The notes beneath the pieces are model-generated. The model saw only the letters and a program-made list of their open reading frames with translations. It had not been told where the DNA came from and made no database searches. Positions 1 to 7,460 of a DNA stretch of 23,314 nt are shown here, in pieces. The DNA comes from a bacterium (lineage in GTDB: Bacteria > Chloroflexota > Dormibacteria > UBA8260 > Bog-877), in assembly GCA_021802115.1 (NCBI GenBank), contig JAKABA010000047.1:1-23314 (forward strand), read 5' to 3'. Position numbers and translations under genes: made by a program. Positions within the stretch are counted from its first letter, which is position 1; the number at the start of each line of letters is the position of its first letter.

Positions 1-2
1 CG

Positions 3-86
3 TGTGCCACAGGCCTCCCGGTCTACACGCGCAACCCGGAGGACTTCCAAAGCCTCCGAGGACTCGTCGACGTCGTCACGGTCTGA
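3..86 (+). CDS. PIN-domain toxin (VapC type), C-terminal fragment cut by window edge
   Basis: This frame is open from the left edge and ends in TGA at 84-86. The last 27 residues read CATGLPVYTRNPEDF followed by QSLRGLVDVVTV. The pattern G-L-P-[VL]-Y-T-R-N-x-x-D-F-x-x-L-x-G-L-V-x-V-V-x-V is the usual C-terminal beta strand and end of type II toxin VapC PIN ribonucleases. In that family the N of TRN and the D of the following N-P-x-D-F belong to the conserved acidic active-site region. The rest of the toxin, and any VapB antitoxin, would lie left of the window. Whether the gene is intact cannot be seen. The family call rests on a short but characteristic tail. Confidence 0.7.
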   Translation, partial: CATGLPVYTRNPEDFQSLRGLVDVVTV

Positions 87-170
87 CCCGCCCTTGGAGC
101 GCAGAGTAGTTCCTGTCGCTGAACTTCGGGGATCCTCCAGGGCTGAATCACCGGATGCCGAGGGTCCACT

Positions 171-190
171 GGCGCGTCCTGGCGCGTACT
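171..190. repeat. Tandem 10-bp repeat, two copies
   Basis: Two adjacent copies, GGCGCGTCCT (171-180) and GGCGCGTACT (181-190), are identical at nine of ten positions. No function is known. They lie 27 bases before a second tandem repeat in the same gene-free interval. Confidence 0.55.
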
Positions 191-216
191 CAGGCACCCT
201 CTCGGAGGAGAGGAAG

Positions 217-240
217 TTGACACCCTATTTGACACCCTAT
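217..240. repeat. Perfect tandem 12-bp repeat (TTGACACCCTAT x2)
   Basis: TTGACACCCTAT occurs twice without a gap at 217-228 and 229-240. On the other strand this reads as two GGGTGTCAA units spaced one helical turn apart. Such phased units occur in protein-binding sites and in the multi-repeat ends of some insertion sequences. The TTGACA is also a perfect -35 hexamer, but no convincing -10 follows at the right distance. The repeat is certain; its role is not. Confidence 0.7.
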
Positions 241-647
241 CCGGCGGACACAGGCGGATTTCGGCGAACGTCGCACCCGACGTGCTCCTCGTCTTCTAAT
301 ACGAAACGGTCACCGACGGCCCTCCACGGACAGTTCACTGGCAAGTCCCCCCTTCCCGACCGGGGGTCGATCGGTACCGGTTTTTAAGATGGCGGGAGTG
401 CTTCGATTGCCCTGGGGGCGGCACACAAATATTGCGCATCCGTCGGCACCCGCAGACCGGCGCCATGGACTAATCCCAATCGTCGCTGCGAGGCCATGCC
501 GCGGCCAGCCAGCTGTCACGGGGATCGCGGCTGAGCCGGATTGGCCCCTGGTCGAAGGCTAGCCATGTCGGTCTGGCTCGTTCCTCATCCGGCCCGTCCG
601 ATTCACAGTCGGCCCTGAGATCGGGATCAGGCCGGGAACATGATGGC

Positions 648-1409
648 TCACCTGACCCCGACCACGACCGCATCCGCCTGTCGCCGCCAGGCGATGCCGG
701 TGCGGCTAAAGCCGGCGGCGCGGAGCGCACTTAGATGCCAAGTCGAGGAGAGATATGACTCTGTGTGGGACGAACCCTCGTGATGGCCGAAGATCTCGTC
801 GCGCTCGGCGACCAGAGGAGCCAGCTCGGGCTGGCCCTTGAGCATGGTCCACCAACCATCCCAGTCGAGTGCCTGGGTCTGAAGCTGGACCTCCTGGCTC
901 CTGGCTTGCGCCAACTCCCGGAGGGGCTTCTCGAGCACAGCAAGCCCTTCGTCGACGATGTGGTCGGCGTTGGCGAGGATCCCGCCGGAGCGGAGCAGAG
1001 CGGCGGCCTCCTGGTACACCCCCGCCACGCGATCGGGAGGCAGCCAGTGCAACGCGGTGGCGGTCAGCACCGCGTCGAAGGCGCCGTCCGGCTCGCCAAG
1101 GGCATGGCGCCAGCTGGCCCGGCGCAGGTCCGCGCTGCAGATGCGAACTCTCGACTCACCTTCGAAGGTGCCTGCGGCGATCGCCAAAAGCGCCGGATCA
1201 ACATCAACCAGCACCGCGGACGAGGCAGGGAGCCTGATAAGTACGCGACGGGTGATCGATCCAGTGCCGCAGGCAAGGTCGAGGATGCGCGGGCCGGGCC
1301 CGGCGGCCACCTCGACGATGTCGAGCATAGCCGAGATCCGGTCTTCACGATCCGGCAGGTAAGCCTGCTGCTGAGCGTCCCAAAGACCCTGAAGGTGGCT
1401 CCAGTCCAC
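648..1409 (-). CDS. Class I SAM-dependent methyltransferase
   Basis: A 253-residue protein that transfers a methyl group from S-adenosylmethionine to an unknown acceptor, probably in the cytoplasm. Motif I is clear (RILDLACGTGSITRR, residues about 41-55), followed by the acidic strand VLVDVDPALL and a motif-IV region FDAVLTATALHWLPP. This is the standard Rossmann methyltransferase core with a UbiE/type-11-like order. The frame stays open upstream to a GTG at 1571, but that extension is Pro/Gly/Arg-rich and unlike the family. The GTG at 1409 is preceded by AGGAG with a 6-base spacer and gives the N terminus MDWSHLQGLWDAQQ, so I chose it. It is divergent from the MFS transporter. Substrate is unknown; a single-gene unit is likely. 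Confidence 0.85.
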   Translation of the reverse strand: MDWSHLQGLWDAQQQAYLPDREDRISAMLDIVEVAAGPGPRILDLACGTGSITRRVLIRLPASSAVLVDVDPALLAIAAGTFEGESRVRICSADLRRASWRHALGEPDGAFDAVLTATALHWLPPDRVAGVYQEAAALLRSGGILANADHIVDEGLAVLEKPLRELAQARSQEVQLQTQALDWDGWWTMLKGQPELAPLVAERDEIFGHHEGSSHTESYLSSTWHLSALRAAGFSRTGIAWRRQADAVVVGVR

Positions 1410-1768
1410 GCTGAGCTCCTGACAAAGCGACTGAAGGTCCGTCCGCAGACTAGCAGCCCATGTCTTCTCCCCCGTGGGCGGCGGCGGTCCCGGCCCAAAC
1501 CCCGATCGGTTGAGCCCGGTGGGGCCCGAACGCCGTCCAGCTGCCCCCACTAATCGCTGTCGCCCTGGCACTCCCCGCGCAAGGGCAGACTGGCTGCCGC
1601 CGGATGGGCCGGATCAGGAGGGGAACAGGCGGGGTCACGGCGAGGGTCGGTCCCTGTTCGGTCTGCGGTTGACCAGGGATTAATCCTCACGTTAACGTCA
1701 ACGAGGGAGTATCTTGGGCGGGACCACAGCGCCAGAGCGGGAGAGAAAGGACTACGGACCCATCCGAC
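1410..1768. other. Divergent intergenic region between methyltransferase and MFS transporter
   Basis: About 360 bases between two divergently read genes. The part near the methyltransferase start is Pro/Arg-rich in every frame and unlikely to be coded. The part near the transporter holds a TTGACC at 1669-1674 and two adjacent palindromes (1677-1698), so promoters for one or both genes probably lie here. Confidence 0.5.
1677..1698. promoter_or_regulatory. Twin 10-bp palindromes, probable operator of the MFS transporter
   Basis: GGATTAATCC (1677-1686) and ACGTTAACGT (1689-1698) are both perfect palindromes. Their centres are 12 bases apart, just after a -35-like TTGACC (1669-1674). The second extends on the minus strand to GTTGACGTTAACGTGAG, which resembles operators of MerR-type regulators. 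With TTGACC as -35 the -10 would be TAACGT, 18 bases on, placing the palindromes inside the spacer as is usual for MerR promoters. The palindromes are seen directly; the regulator family is an inference. No regulator gene is in the window. Confidence 0.5.
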
Positions 1769-3571
1769 GTGCATGAGGAACCGAGGGGAGTGGAAGACCG
1801 CTATCGGGGCAAGTGGATGGCGCTCTCCAACACCACCTTGGGGACGCTCATGGTGGTGGTCAACTCGTCCATCATCCTGATCGCCCTGCCGGACATCTTC
1901 CGGGGCATCCATCTCAACCCGCTGACCCCAGGCAACACCAACTACTTTCTGTGGCTCTTGATGGGCTACATGGTCGTCACGGCGGTCCTGGTTGTGAGCT
2001 TTGGGCGGCTGGGCGACATGTACGGTCGGGTCCGCATGTACAACCTGGGATTCGCGGTCTTCAGCTTCTTCTCGGTGCTGCTCTCGATCACCTGGCTGCA
2101 GGGCTCGGCCGGAGCCCTCTGGCTGATCGGGATGCGCATCCTGCAGGGGGTTGGAGGCGCCCTGCTCTTCGCGAACTCGGCGGCCATCCTGACCGACGCC
2201 TTTCCGCCTGATCAGCGTGGACTGGCCCTGGGAATCAACCAGGTGGCCGCGATCGGGGGATCGTTCATCGGGCTCATACTGGGAGGACTGTTGGGCCCGG
2301 TCGACTGGCACCTGGTGTTCCTGGTCTCGGTGCCGTTTGGCATCTTCGGCACGGTCTGGGCCTACTTCAAGCTGGTCGAGCGCGGGGTCCGGGTCCCGTC
2401 CCACATCGACTGGTGGGGCAACCTCACCTTCGGCGCCGGCCTGATCTCGCTGCTGGTCGGGATAACCTATGGGATCGAGCCCTACGGCACCTCCTCCATG
2501 GGTTGGACCAACCCCAGCGTGCTGGTGGAAATCGTTGCCGGACTGGCCCTCCTAGTGGTGTTCGCTGTGATCGAGACCAGAGTCGAAAACCCCATGTTCC
2601 GGTTGCCACTATTCCGGATCCGAGCCTTCGCGGCCGGCAACGTGGCGAGCCTGCTGGCAGCCCTTGGGCGCGGCGGCATCATGTTCATTCTGATCATCTG
2701 GCTGCAGGGGATCTGGCTCCCGGAACACGGCTACAGCTTCGTGGTCACCCCCCTCTGGGCGGGCATCTACATGCTGCCGCTGACGGTCGGGTTCCTGATC
2801 GCCGGACCCATCTCGGGTTACCTCTCAGACCACTACGGGGCAAGGCCATTCGCGACTGGGGGCATGCTCCTCGCGGCTCTCAGCTTCGGCCTTCTGGAGC
2901 TACTGCCGGCGGACTTTGGCTACCCGGTGTTCGCCGCTCTCCTGTTGCTGAACGGGATGGCCATGGGACTGTTTGCCTCGCCCAACCGCGCCGGGATCAT
3001 GAACAGCCTCCCGGCCACGCAGCGTGGCGCCGGGTCCGGGATGACGGCGACCTTCCAGAACTCCGCCATGGTGCTTTCAATCGGAATCTTCTTCACCCTC
3101 ATCATCACCGGCCTGGCCGGCTCGCTGCCCAGCGCCCTCTACCACGGGCTTACCGCCCAGGGCCTGCCCGCCGCGGCGGCGGCCAGGGTCTCCCACCTGC
3201 CACCGACCGGGGCTCTCTTCGCGGCCTTTCTTGGGTACAACCCGGTGAAAACGCTTCTGGGCCCAGCCCTGGTGCACCTGGCGCCCGCGAAGGTCGCCTA
3301 TCTGACCGGGCGCACCTTCTTCGCCTCCTTGATCTCGGCGCCATTCATGGGGGGCCTACATGAGGCCTTCGACTTCGCGGTCGCCGCCTGTCTCGTCGCC
3401 GCCGTCGCCTCCTGGCTGCGCGGGGGCAAGTTCCACTACGAAGACCGCGTGCCTGCGCCCGCCGCGGTGGCGGAGCCCATCAAAGGACAGGCGGCGATCC
3501 CGCAACCGGCAGGCGACAAGGCCTCCAACCAATCGGCCTCCGCCGGTCCTGGCCCAGGCCCCGGCGGCTAG
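1769..3571 (+). CDS. MFS transporter, DHA2-like (14 TM)
   Basis: A 600-residue inner-membrane protein, probably a proton-coupled drug or metabolite exporter. TM1 begins near residue 21 (LGTLMVVVNSSIILIALP), matching DHA2-family starts in which a Ser/Asn-rich TM1 precedes the motif D1 region. Motif A is present at about 79-91 (GRLGDMYGRVRMY). A Gly-rich motif C-like stretch follows at 160-178 (GGSFIGLILGGLLGP). Length and hydrophobic periodicity fit 14 helices. Residues 560-600 form a Pro/Ala/Gly-rich hydrophilic tail without predicted function. The start is uncertain: GTG at 1769 lacks a well-spaced ribosome-binding site, GTG at 1790 and ATG at 1817 (GGGG seven bases upstream) are alternatives. 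Twin palindromes upstream suggest regulated expression. Substrate is unknown. Confidence 0.88.
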   Translation: MHEEPRGVEDRYRGKWMALSNTTLGTLMVVVNSSIILIALPDIFRGIHLNPLTPGNTNYFLWLLMGYMVVTAVLVVSFGRLGDMYGRVRMYNLGFAVFSFFSVLLSITWLQGSAGALWLIGMRILQGVGGALLFANSAAILTDAFPPDQRGLALGINQVAAIGGSFIGLILGGLLGPVDWHLVFLVSVPFGIFGTVWAYFKLVERGVRVPSHIDWWGNLTFGAGLISLLVGITYGIEPYGTSSMGWTNPSVLVEIVAGLALLVVFAVIETRVENPMFRLPLFRIRAFAAGNVASLLAALGRGGIMFILIIWLQGIWLPEHGYSFVVTPLWAGIYMLPLTVGFLIAGPISGYLSDHYGARPFATGGMLLAALSFGLLELLPADFGYPVFAALLLLNGMAMGLFASPNRAGIMNSLPATQRGAGSGMTATFQNSAMVLSIGIFFTLIITGLAGSLPSALYHGLTAQGLPAAAAARVSHLPPTGALFAAFLGYNPVKTLLGPALVHLAPAKVAYLTGRTFFASLISAPFMGGLHEAFDFAVAACLVAAVASWLRGGKFHYEDRVPAPAAVAEPIKGQAAIPQPAGDKASNQSASAGPGPGPGG

Positions 3572-3767
3572 GCGCGCCCCCGACCCCTCGCCCCGGCCAG
3601 AACCTGGAGGCGGCCGCTATCGTCTCTGGAATGGATGATGGGGGCCGACTCAGGATCTGGGTCCTGGCTCTGAGGCCAGGCCAGGCGCAGCTCCCAGCCA
3701 GCGCGCCCGAGGCGCCGGCGGCTCCCTCGAATGGCTACCCCCAGCACCTGGCTGGAGGGGGACAAGA

Positions 3768-4445
3768 ATGACCCGGGAGAAACCGGTCGTGACCATCTCG
3801 GCGACATACGGCACTGGCAGTGAAGCGATCGGCCGGAGCGTCGCCGATGCGCTCGACCTTCCCTTCCTCGATCGGGCAATCCCGGCCGCCGTGGCAGCCG
3901 AGTTGCTGGCGGCGTTTGATGACGTCGCCTCCTTGGAGAGTCATCCGGCCCACGGTCTGGGCCAGTGGCTGACCCTCTTCGCCCCGCTGGGCTCAGCCTG
4001 GCTGGGGGTGCCGGAACCCCAAGGCCCCTGGCGCACGGAAAGGGAGTACCTGGATCACACCGAGTCGGTGATGCGGCGAGCGGCCGGCCGGGGCGTGGTG
4101 ATCATGGGACGGGGCGCTTCGATCGTCCTTGGCCACCACCCGGGGGCGCTGCACGTGCGCTTGGACGGCCCACCGGAGCGCAGGCTCTCCCAAGCGATCG
4201 CCACCGGTGGCCTGGACCCGGCGGCGGCCGTCAGGGCCCAGCGGCAGACCGACTCGGCAAGGCGTCACTATGTGCGCCACTTCTACCATCTCGACGTTGC
4301 CGCCCAGACCCTGTACCACCTCTCCCTCGACGCCACAGCGCTTGCACCGAGCACCTGCGTCGCCCTGATCGTGAGGGCGGCACGAGACCGCGCGGAGTCT
4401 TCGCCGGACTCAGACTCGGACGCCGGCGGTCAGGGTGAACAGTAG
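3768..4445 (+). CDS. Cytidylate kinase-like family protein
   Basis: A 225-residue cytoplasmic protein of the cytidylate-kinase-like group (Pfam Cytidylate_kin2 type). The N terminus VVTISATYGTGSEAIGRS (7-24) occupies the place of the usual ISREYGSGGxxIG nucleotide-binding loop, with a less canonical spacing. It is followed by a short LPFLDR segment (31-36) equal to the LPFYDRE motif. The block GVVIMGRGASIVL...ALHVRLDGPPERR (109-139) is typical of the family. A GGAGG stands upstream of the ATG. The authentic CMP kinase has a better P-loop, so this paralogue may phosphorylate something else or be regulatory. The C-terminal 20 residues are acidic and Ser-rich. It appears monocistronic and converges with the next MFS gene. 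Confidence 0.8.
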   Translation: MTREKPVVTISATYGTGSEAIGRSVADALDLPFLDRAIPAAVAAELLAAFDDVASLESHPAHGLGQWLTLFAPLGSAWLGVPEPQGPWRTEREYLDHTESVMRRAAGRGVVIMGRGASIVLGHHPGALHVRLDGPPERRLSQAIATGGLDPAAAVRAQRQTDSARRHYVRHFYHLDVAAQTLYHLSLDATALAPSTCVALIVRAARDRAESSPDSDSDAGGQGEQ

Positions 4446-4622
4446 GCGCGACGCCGCCTGATACAGGTGAAGTTGCGGCGGGCCCGGGGGCTGGGTCCTG
4501 CGGGCGCATCTCGCCTCCCCTTGCAATGGTTCCGGCACCGGGCCGATCTCACCTGAGCTGAAGACAGGCAGCAAGATCCGGTGGCTCGACGGCAACGACG
4601 GCCTGGTCCCAGGTGACCCTGG

Positions 4623-4652
4623 CCGCGTCGCTTCCGCCAGCGGGCGACGCGG
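4623..4652. terminator. Strong hairpin between convergent genes
   Basis: CCGCGTCGC (4623-4631) and GCGACGCGG (4644-4652) form a perfect 9-bp stem. The loop can form a further short CCG/CGG stem. It lies between the stop codons of the kinase-like gene and the MFS gene, where a shared terminator is expected. There is no U-tract on either strand, so if it terminates it does so in a non-canonical or Rho-assisted way. Confidence 0.4.
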
Positions 4653-4697
4653 ACGGGGAACCGGTCTCGGTCCGGCCAACTCCAGCACGGCCGGGCC

Positions 4698-5915
4698 TCA
4701 CCCGGCGGCCTCGCCACTCGTCGCGGGCGCTCGCCCAAACCTCTGGCCGAGAGCACCCAAACCCAAGACCACGCCCGCCGCCATCGCCGCCGCAGCCATG
4801 GCCGCTCCCGCGGACCACGCCTGGACAACCACTCCGGCTCCCGCCGTGCCGGCGGCCAGGCTCACATTGAAGGCCGAGTTGACCCAACTGGTGGCCTCCA
4901 TGGTGGCCAGGGGCGCCGCCCGGTTGGCGATCAGGTAGGAGCACACGATGGCAGGAGAGACGCACAGTCCGGCCCCCGCCAGAACCAAGAACATGATCAC
5001 CAGGTCGCCGGTCGACAGCGCCGCCAGCAGCACCAGGGCAGAGCACGTGCCCACCAGAGCGAGCGCCTGCTGAGATGGAGAACCCGGCCAGCTGCGGCGG
5101 CCGAAGAACAGGCCCGCACTGACGCTGCCGACCGCCAGGACGCCGTCGGGCAGGCCGGCCAGCGTGGTGCCGGCGGCCGCCAGCACCACCGCCACGGCGG
5201 CGATCCCCAGCGACCCCAGAAGCAGGCCAAGAGCGACCATGGGCGCCAGCCCCAGCAGGAAACCCCAGCTTTGCCATAGGGGCGCAGGGCGCCCGCCGCC
5301 CCGAGCCCCCTGAGCGGTCGCGGAGGCGCGGGGCATCAGCTGCCCCAGCACGGTGGCCGCTACCAGCAGGGTCAGCGCCGACCCCACCACCACGGTGTCG
5401 GCCCCCAGCCATGCCACCCCGGGAGCCGCCAGCAGCGGCCCGATCAGAAAGATGAGGTCCTCGCTGACCACGTCGAACGAGTAGGCACGAGCGAGCAGGG
5501 CCCGGTCGCCCTGGGTCAGACGCCGCCAACTGGCGCGCATCAGAGGCCCAACCGGGGGCGGGGTGGATCCGGCAAGGAGCAGGAGTGGCACCAGGATCAC
5601 CAGGGGAGCACCGGCAGCCAGGATCACTCCGGCCAGGGCGACCGTCAAAGCGAGCCCCATCATGCCCATGGCCCAGCGAGAGCCAAGGCGATCGGCCAGG
5701 CGTCCTCGCACCGGCCCGAGCAGGCCGGCCGTGATGCCGTAGGCGGCAAGCGCGGCGCCCGCCTCGGCGTACGAGTGGCGGCGCTCCACCAGGAGCAGGA
5801 GCATGGCCAAGGGCAGGACGCCGTACATGAGCCGGGCGAGCGATGTCCAGGCGACCAAACCGGCCGCGCCCGGAAGCGCCAGCAATCCGTGATAGGCGTG
5901 GTGACTAGTAGGCAT
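4698..5915 (-). CDS. MFS transporter (12 TM)
   Basis: A 405-residue inner-membrane protein with about 12 hydrophobic segments. A motif A-like loop between TM2 and TM3 (GPVRGRLADRLGSR, about 67-80) identifies the major facilitator superfamily. The second half repeats this architecture with a Gly/Ala-rich region (LVLAGAGLCVSPAIVCSYLI). The family is that of small Actinobacteria-type exporters lacking substrate-defining features. The frame extends to an ATG at 5951, but the ATG at 5915 has GAGGG 5 bases upstream and yields the N terminus MPTSHHAYHG before TM1, so I prefer it. Gene order gives no partner: the next gene upstream on the same strand is 384 bases away. Substrate unknown. Confidence 0.85.
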   Translation of the reverse strand: MPTSHHAYHGLLALPGAAGLVAWTSLARLMYGVLPLAMLLLLVERRHSYAEAGAALAAYGITAGLLGPVRGRLADRLGSRWAMGMMGLALTVALAGVILAAGAPLVILVPLLLLAGSTPPPVGPLMRASWRRLTQGDRALLARAYSFDVVSEDLIFLIGPLLAAPGVAWLGADTVVVGSALTLLVAATVLGQLMPRASATAQGARGGGRPAPLWQSWGFLLGLAPMVALGLLLGSLGIAAVAVVLAAAGTTLAGLPDGVLAVGSVSAGLFFGRRSWPGSPSQQALALVGTCSALVLLAALSTGDLVIMFLVLAGAGLCVSPAIVCSYLIANRAAPLATMEATSWVNSAFNVSLAAGTAGAGVVVQAWSAGAAMAAAAMAAGVVLGLGALGQRFGRAPATSGEAAG

Positions 5916-6299
5916 GTGTCCCTCATTGGTTGGCGGCTGGACCGGCGCCATCCACTCGGCTGGACGCCGGCCCCAGGTACCTCAGCGCAGCCGCTGCCCC
6001 GCACCCGCGCTCGGAGGCGTGGACGGGATCCGCGGGCTGTTGGGGCTCGAGCGCGGCGGCCAAAGCCTGGCCGCGTGCCCGCGCGCGACGCGAGGGGGGA
6101 CTACATGCCTCTGATCGTACCAGGCCCCAGCGGCCCTGGCCGCGCGCCCTGGAGGCGCTGCGGCCAGGGCGTCCCCAGGAGGTCGATACCGCCTACGCCG
6201 AGGCCGCCCGTACCCGAGTGGCAAGGCGGCGCTTGGGGGCCGCGGCGCCGTCGAGCCACAGCCGGGCCGACCTCCGCTGCTGGCTGGAGCCGCCCTCGG
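5916..6299. other. Intergenic stretch without recognisable content
   Basis: About 385 bases between two minus-strand genes. Frames in it are Arg/Pro/Ala-rich without motifs. It presumably contains the MFS promoter near its left end, but I see no convincing -10/-35 pair, RNA or repeat. Confidence 0.4.
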
Positions 6300-7229
6300 C
6301 TAAATCGATGCCAGGGCCATCTCCAGGATGGAGCGATCAACCGCGTCGGCGATCAGGATGTCGGCGTCCTGGCCGGTCTCCAAGCCGGCGAAGCGCTGGC
6401 GCAGGGCCAGCACATTGCGAAATGCGTCAGTGGGAATCTGGCCATCCGGAATCGCTCCCACGCCGGCATCCACCTCGAGGGCGCAGAGCGCCGCCGCCGT
6501 GGACGCATCCACGGCATGAGTCCGCGCCAGCAACTCCCTGGCCCGGTCGCCATTGCGCGGGTCCAGAGCCCACCTTGTGGCGCTGACGAACCCACGCAAG
6601 AAGCGCAGGGCCAGGGTCAAGTTGGACTCCAGCCATGGCTGGGTGGCGGCGATCGCCCCTCCGAGGTAGGGATTGGCCACCTCACCCACACCCGCCCCGT
6701 CCCGAAGACCTGCCTGGCGGGCCCTAAGCGCCAGCCCCCCGCTGAGGAGGGTGGCGTCGGCCTGGCCCGACAGCAACCGCTCCAGGCGGCCGACTGCGCC
6801 ACCGTGGCTGACGACCTCGTAGTCGACCTCGCGGGCGAATCCCCGCCGCTCGAGCAGCGCGTAGGCGACGTAGGCGTAGCCGGAGTCAGGCGCGTCGACG
6901 GAAAGCCTCCTCCCTGAGAAATGCTCCAGCCGCACTCCGCTCCTCGTCATCAGCCCTAGGCCCAAGCCCCGGTCCATGCCGGCCACCACGACCACCGGCA
7001 ACGTAGTGCCCAGGGCGTTGCCCGGGTTGAGTCGGTAGTTGAGCACGTTGTCAGGGGCGGTATGCACCAGCTGGTAACGGCCCGAGCGGAGGTCTGCGAA
7101 CTGCTGCGCGGATGACTCCACCGGCGTGCAGTCGACCTCCAGGCCCTGCCCCAGAAAGCTCTGGTGCTCGGCCGCGACCAGCAGCGGCAAGGAACGGTGA
7201 AAGACGCCCATCGTCAAATGCTCAACCAC
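6300..7229 (-). CDS. NMT1/SsuA-like substrate-binding protein without signal peptide
   Basis: A 309-residue protein with the fold pattern of NMT1/THI5/SsuA periplasmic-binding proteins. It begins directly with the first beta strand (LTMGVFHRSLPLLVAAEHQSFLG), then has a segment equal to the ligand-loop Q-x-x-x-L-x-x-G-R-Y-x-x-V-H-T-A (42-58, QQFADLRSGRYQLVHTA), and a VDAPDSGYAYVAY motif (111-123) at the hinge region. The start GTG at 7229 has GGAGG 4 bases upstream. No N-terminal signal or lipobox precedes the fold, and longer in-frame starts add only low-complexity sequence. No permease or ATPase gene is adjacent. It could be cytoplasmic (as THI5-type enzymes are) or a receiver for a small ligand. 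It is divergent from the c-di-GMP enzyme. Confidence 0.75.
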   Translation of the reverse strand: MVEHLTMGVFHRSLPLLVAAEHQSFLGQGLEVDCTPVESSAQQFADLRSGRYQLVHTAPDNVLNYRLNPGNALGTTLPVVVVAGMDRGLGLGLMTRSGVRLEHFSGRRLSVDAPDSGYAYVAYALLERRGFAREVDYEVVSHGGAVGRLERLLSGQADATLLSGGLALRARQAGLRDGAGVGEVANPYLGGAIAATQPWLESNLTLALRFLRGFVSATRWALDPRNGDRARELLARTHAVDASTAAALCALEVDAGVGAIPDGQIPTDAFRNVLALRQRFAGLETGQDADILIADAVDRSILEMALASI

Positions 7230-7460
7230 GCTGCCTCCAGCCACCGCTACCGCGCCTGCGCCAACCCTCGCCCCGGTCGGGCGCCCCACCAATATCGCCC
7301 CACCGCCTGTCCCGGCGCCACGTCTCCGGGGTTGTGAGCCGAGTTCGCACCAAATGAAGTCAGGCCGGTGGGTCCAGGCGGTCCTGCCCACCTGTAACCG
7401 CTTTGCGACCGGCACGGGACGAGGGTTGGGCGGGCGCGCGCTACGCTGGCGCCGACCCCC

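Larger units (their letters stand above)
87..647. other. Gene-poor interval after the PIN toxin
   Basis: About 560 bases with no frame that looks like protein; the open frames here are Arg/Ser/Pro-rich and lack recognisable motifs. The interval holds two short tandem repeats (171-190 and 217-240), a small perfect hairpin (stem CGACC/GGTCG, 357-369) and an 8-bp palindrome CGGTACCG (372-379) followed by five T. I see no tRNA and no complete insertion sequence. It separates an apparent toxin-antitoxin locus from the methyltransferase, so it could be a decayed accessory junction. Confidence 0.45.

Noticed and set aside
357..385. Small hairpin and T-run as a rho-independent terminator
   Set aside because: The 5-bp stem is separated from the five T by 11 bases and would terminate nothing identified; too weak to call.
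87..647. tRNA or CRISPR array in the gene-poor left interval
   Set aside because: No cloverleaf with a T-arm consensus and no repeat-spacer periodicity; only two-copy tandem repeats are present.
1410..1571. N-terminal extension of the methyltransferase to the GTG at 1571
   Set aside because: The extension is Pro/Gly/Arg-rich, its start has no properly spaced ribosome-binding site, and GTG 1409 has AGGAG six bases upstream.
1550..2404. Long minus-strand open frame opposite the MFS gene
   Set aside because: His/Asp/Gln/Arg-rich composition typical of the antisense of a GC-rich membrane-protein gene; no motifs.
5775..6917. Long plus-strand frame spanning the gap and the substrate-binding gene
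   Set aside because: It is the antisense of the substrate-binding and MFS genes, with Arg/Gly/Pro/Gln-rich sequence and no domain.
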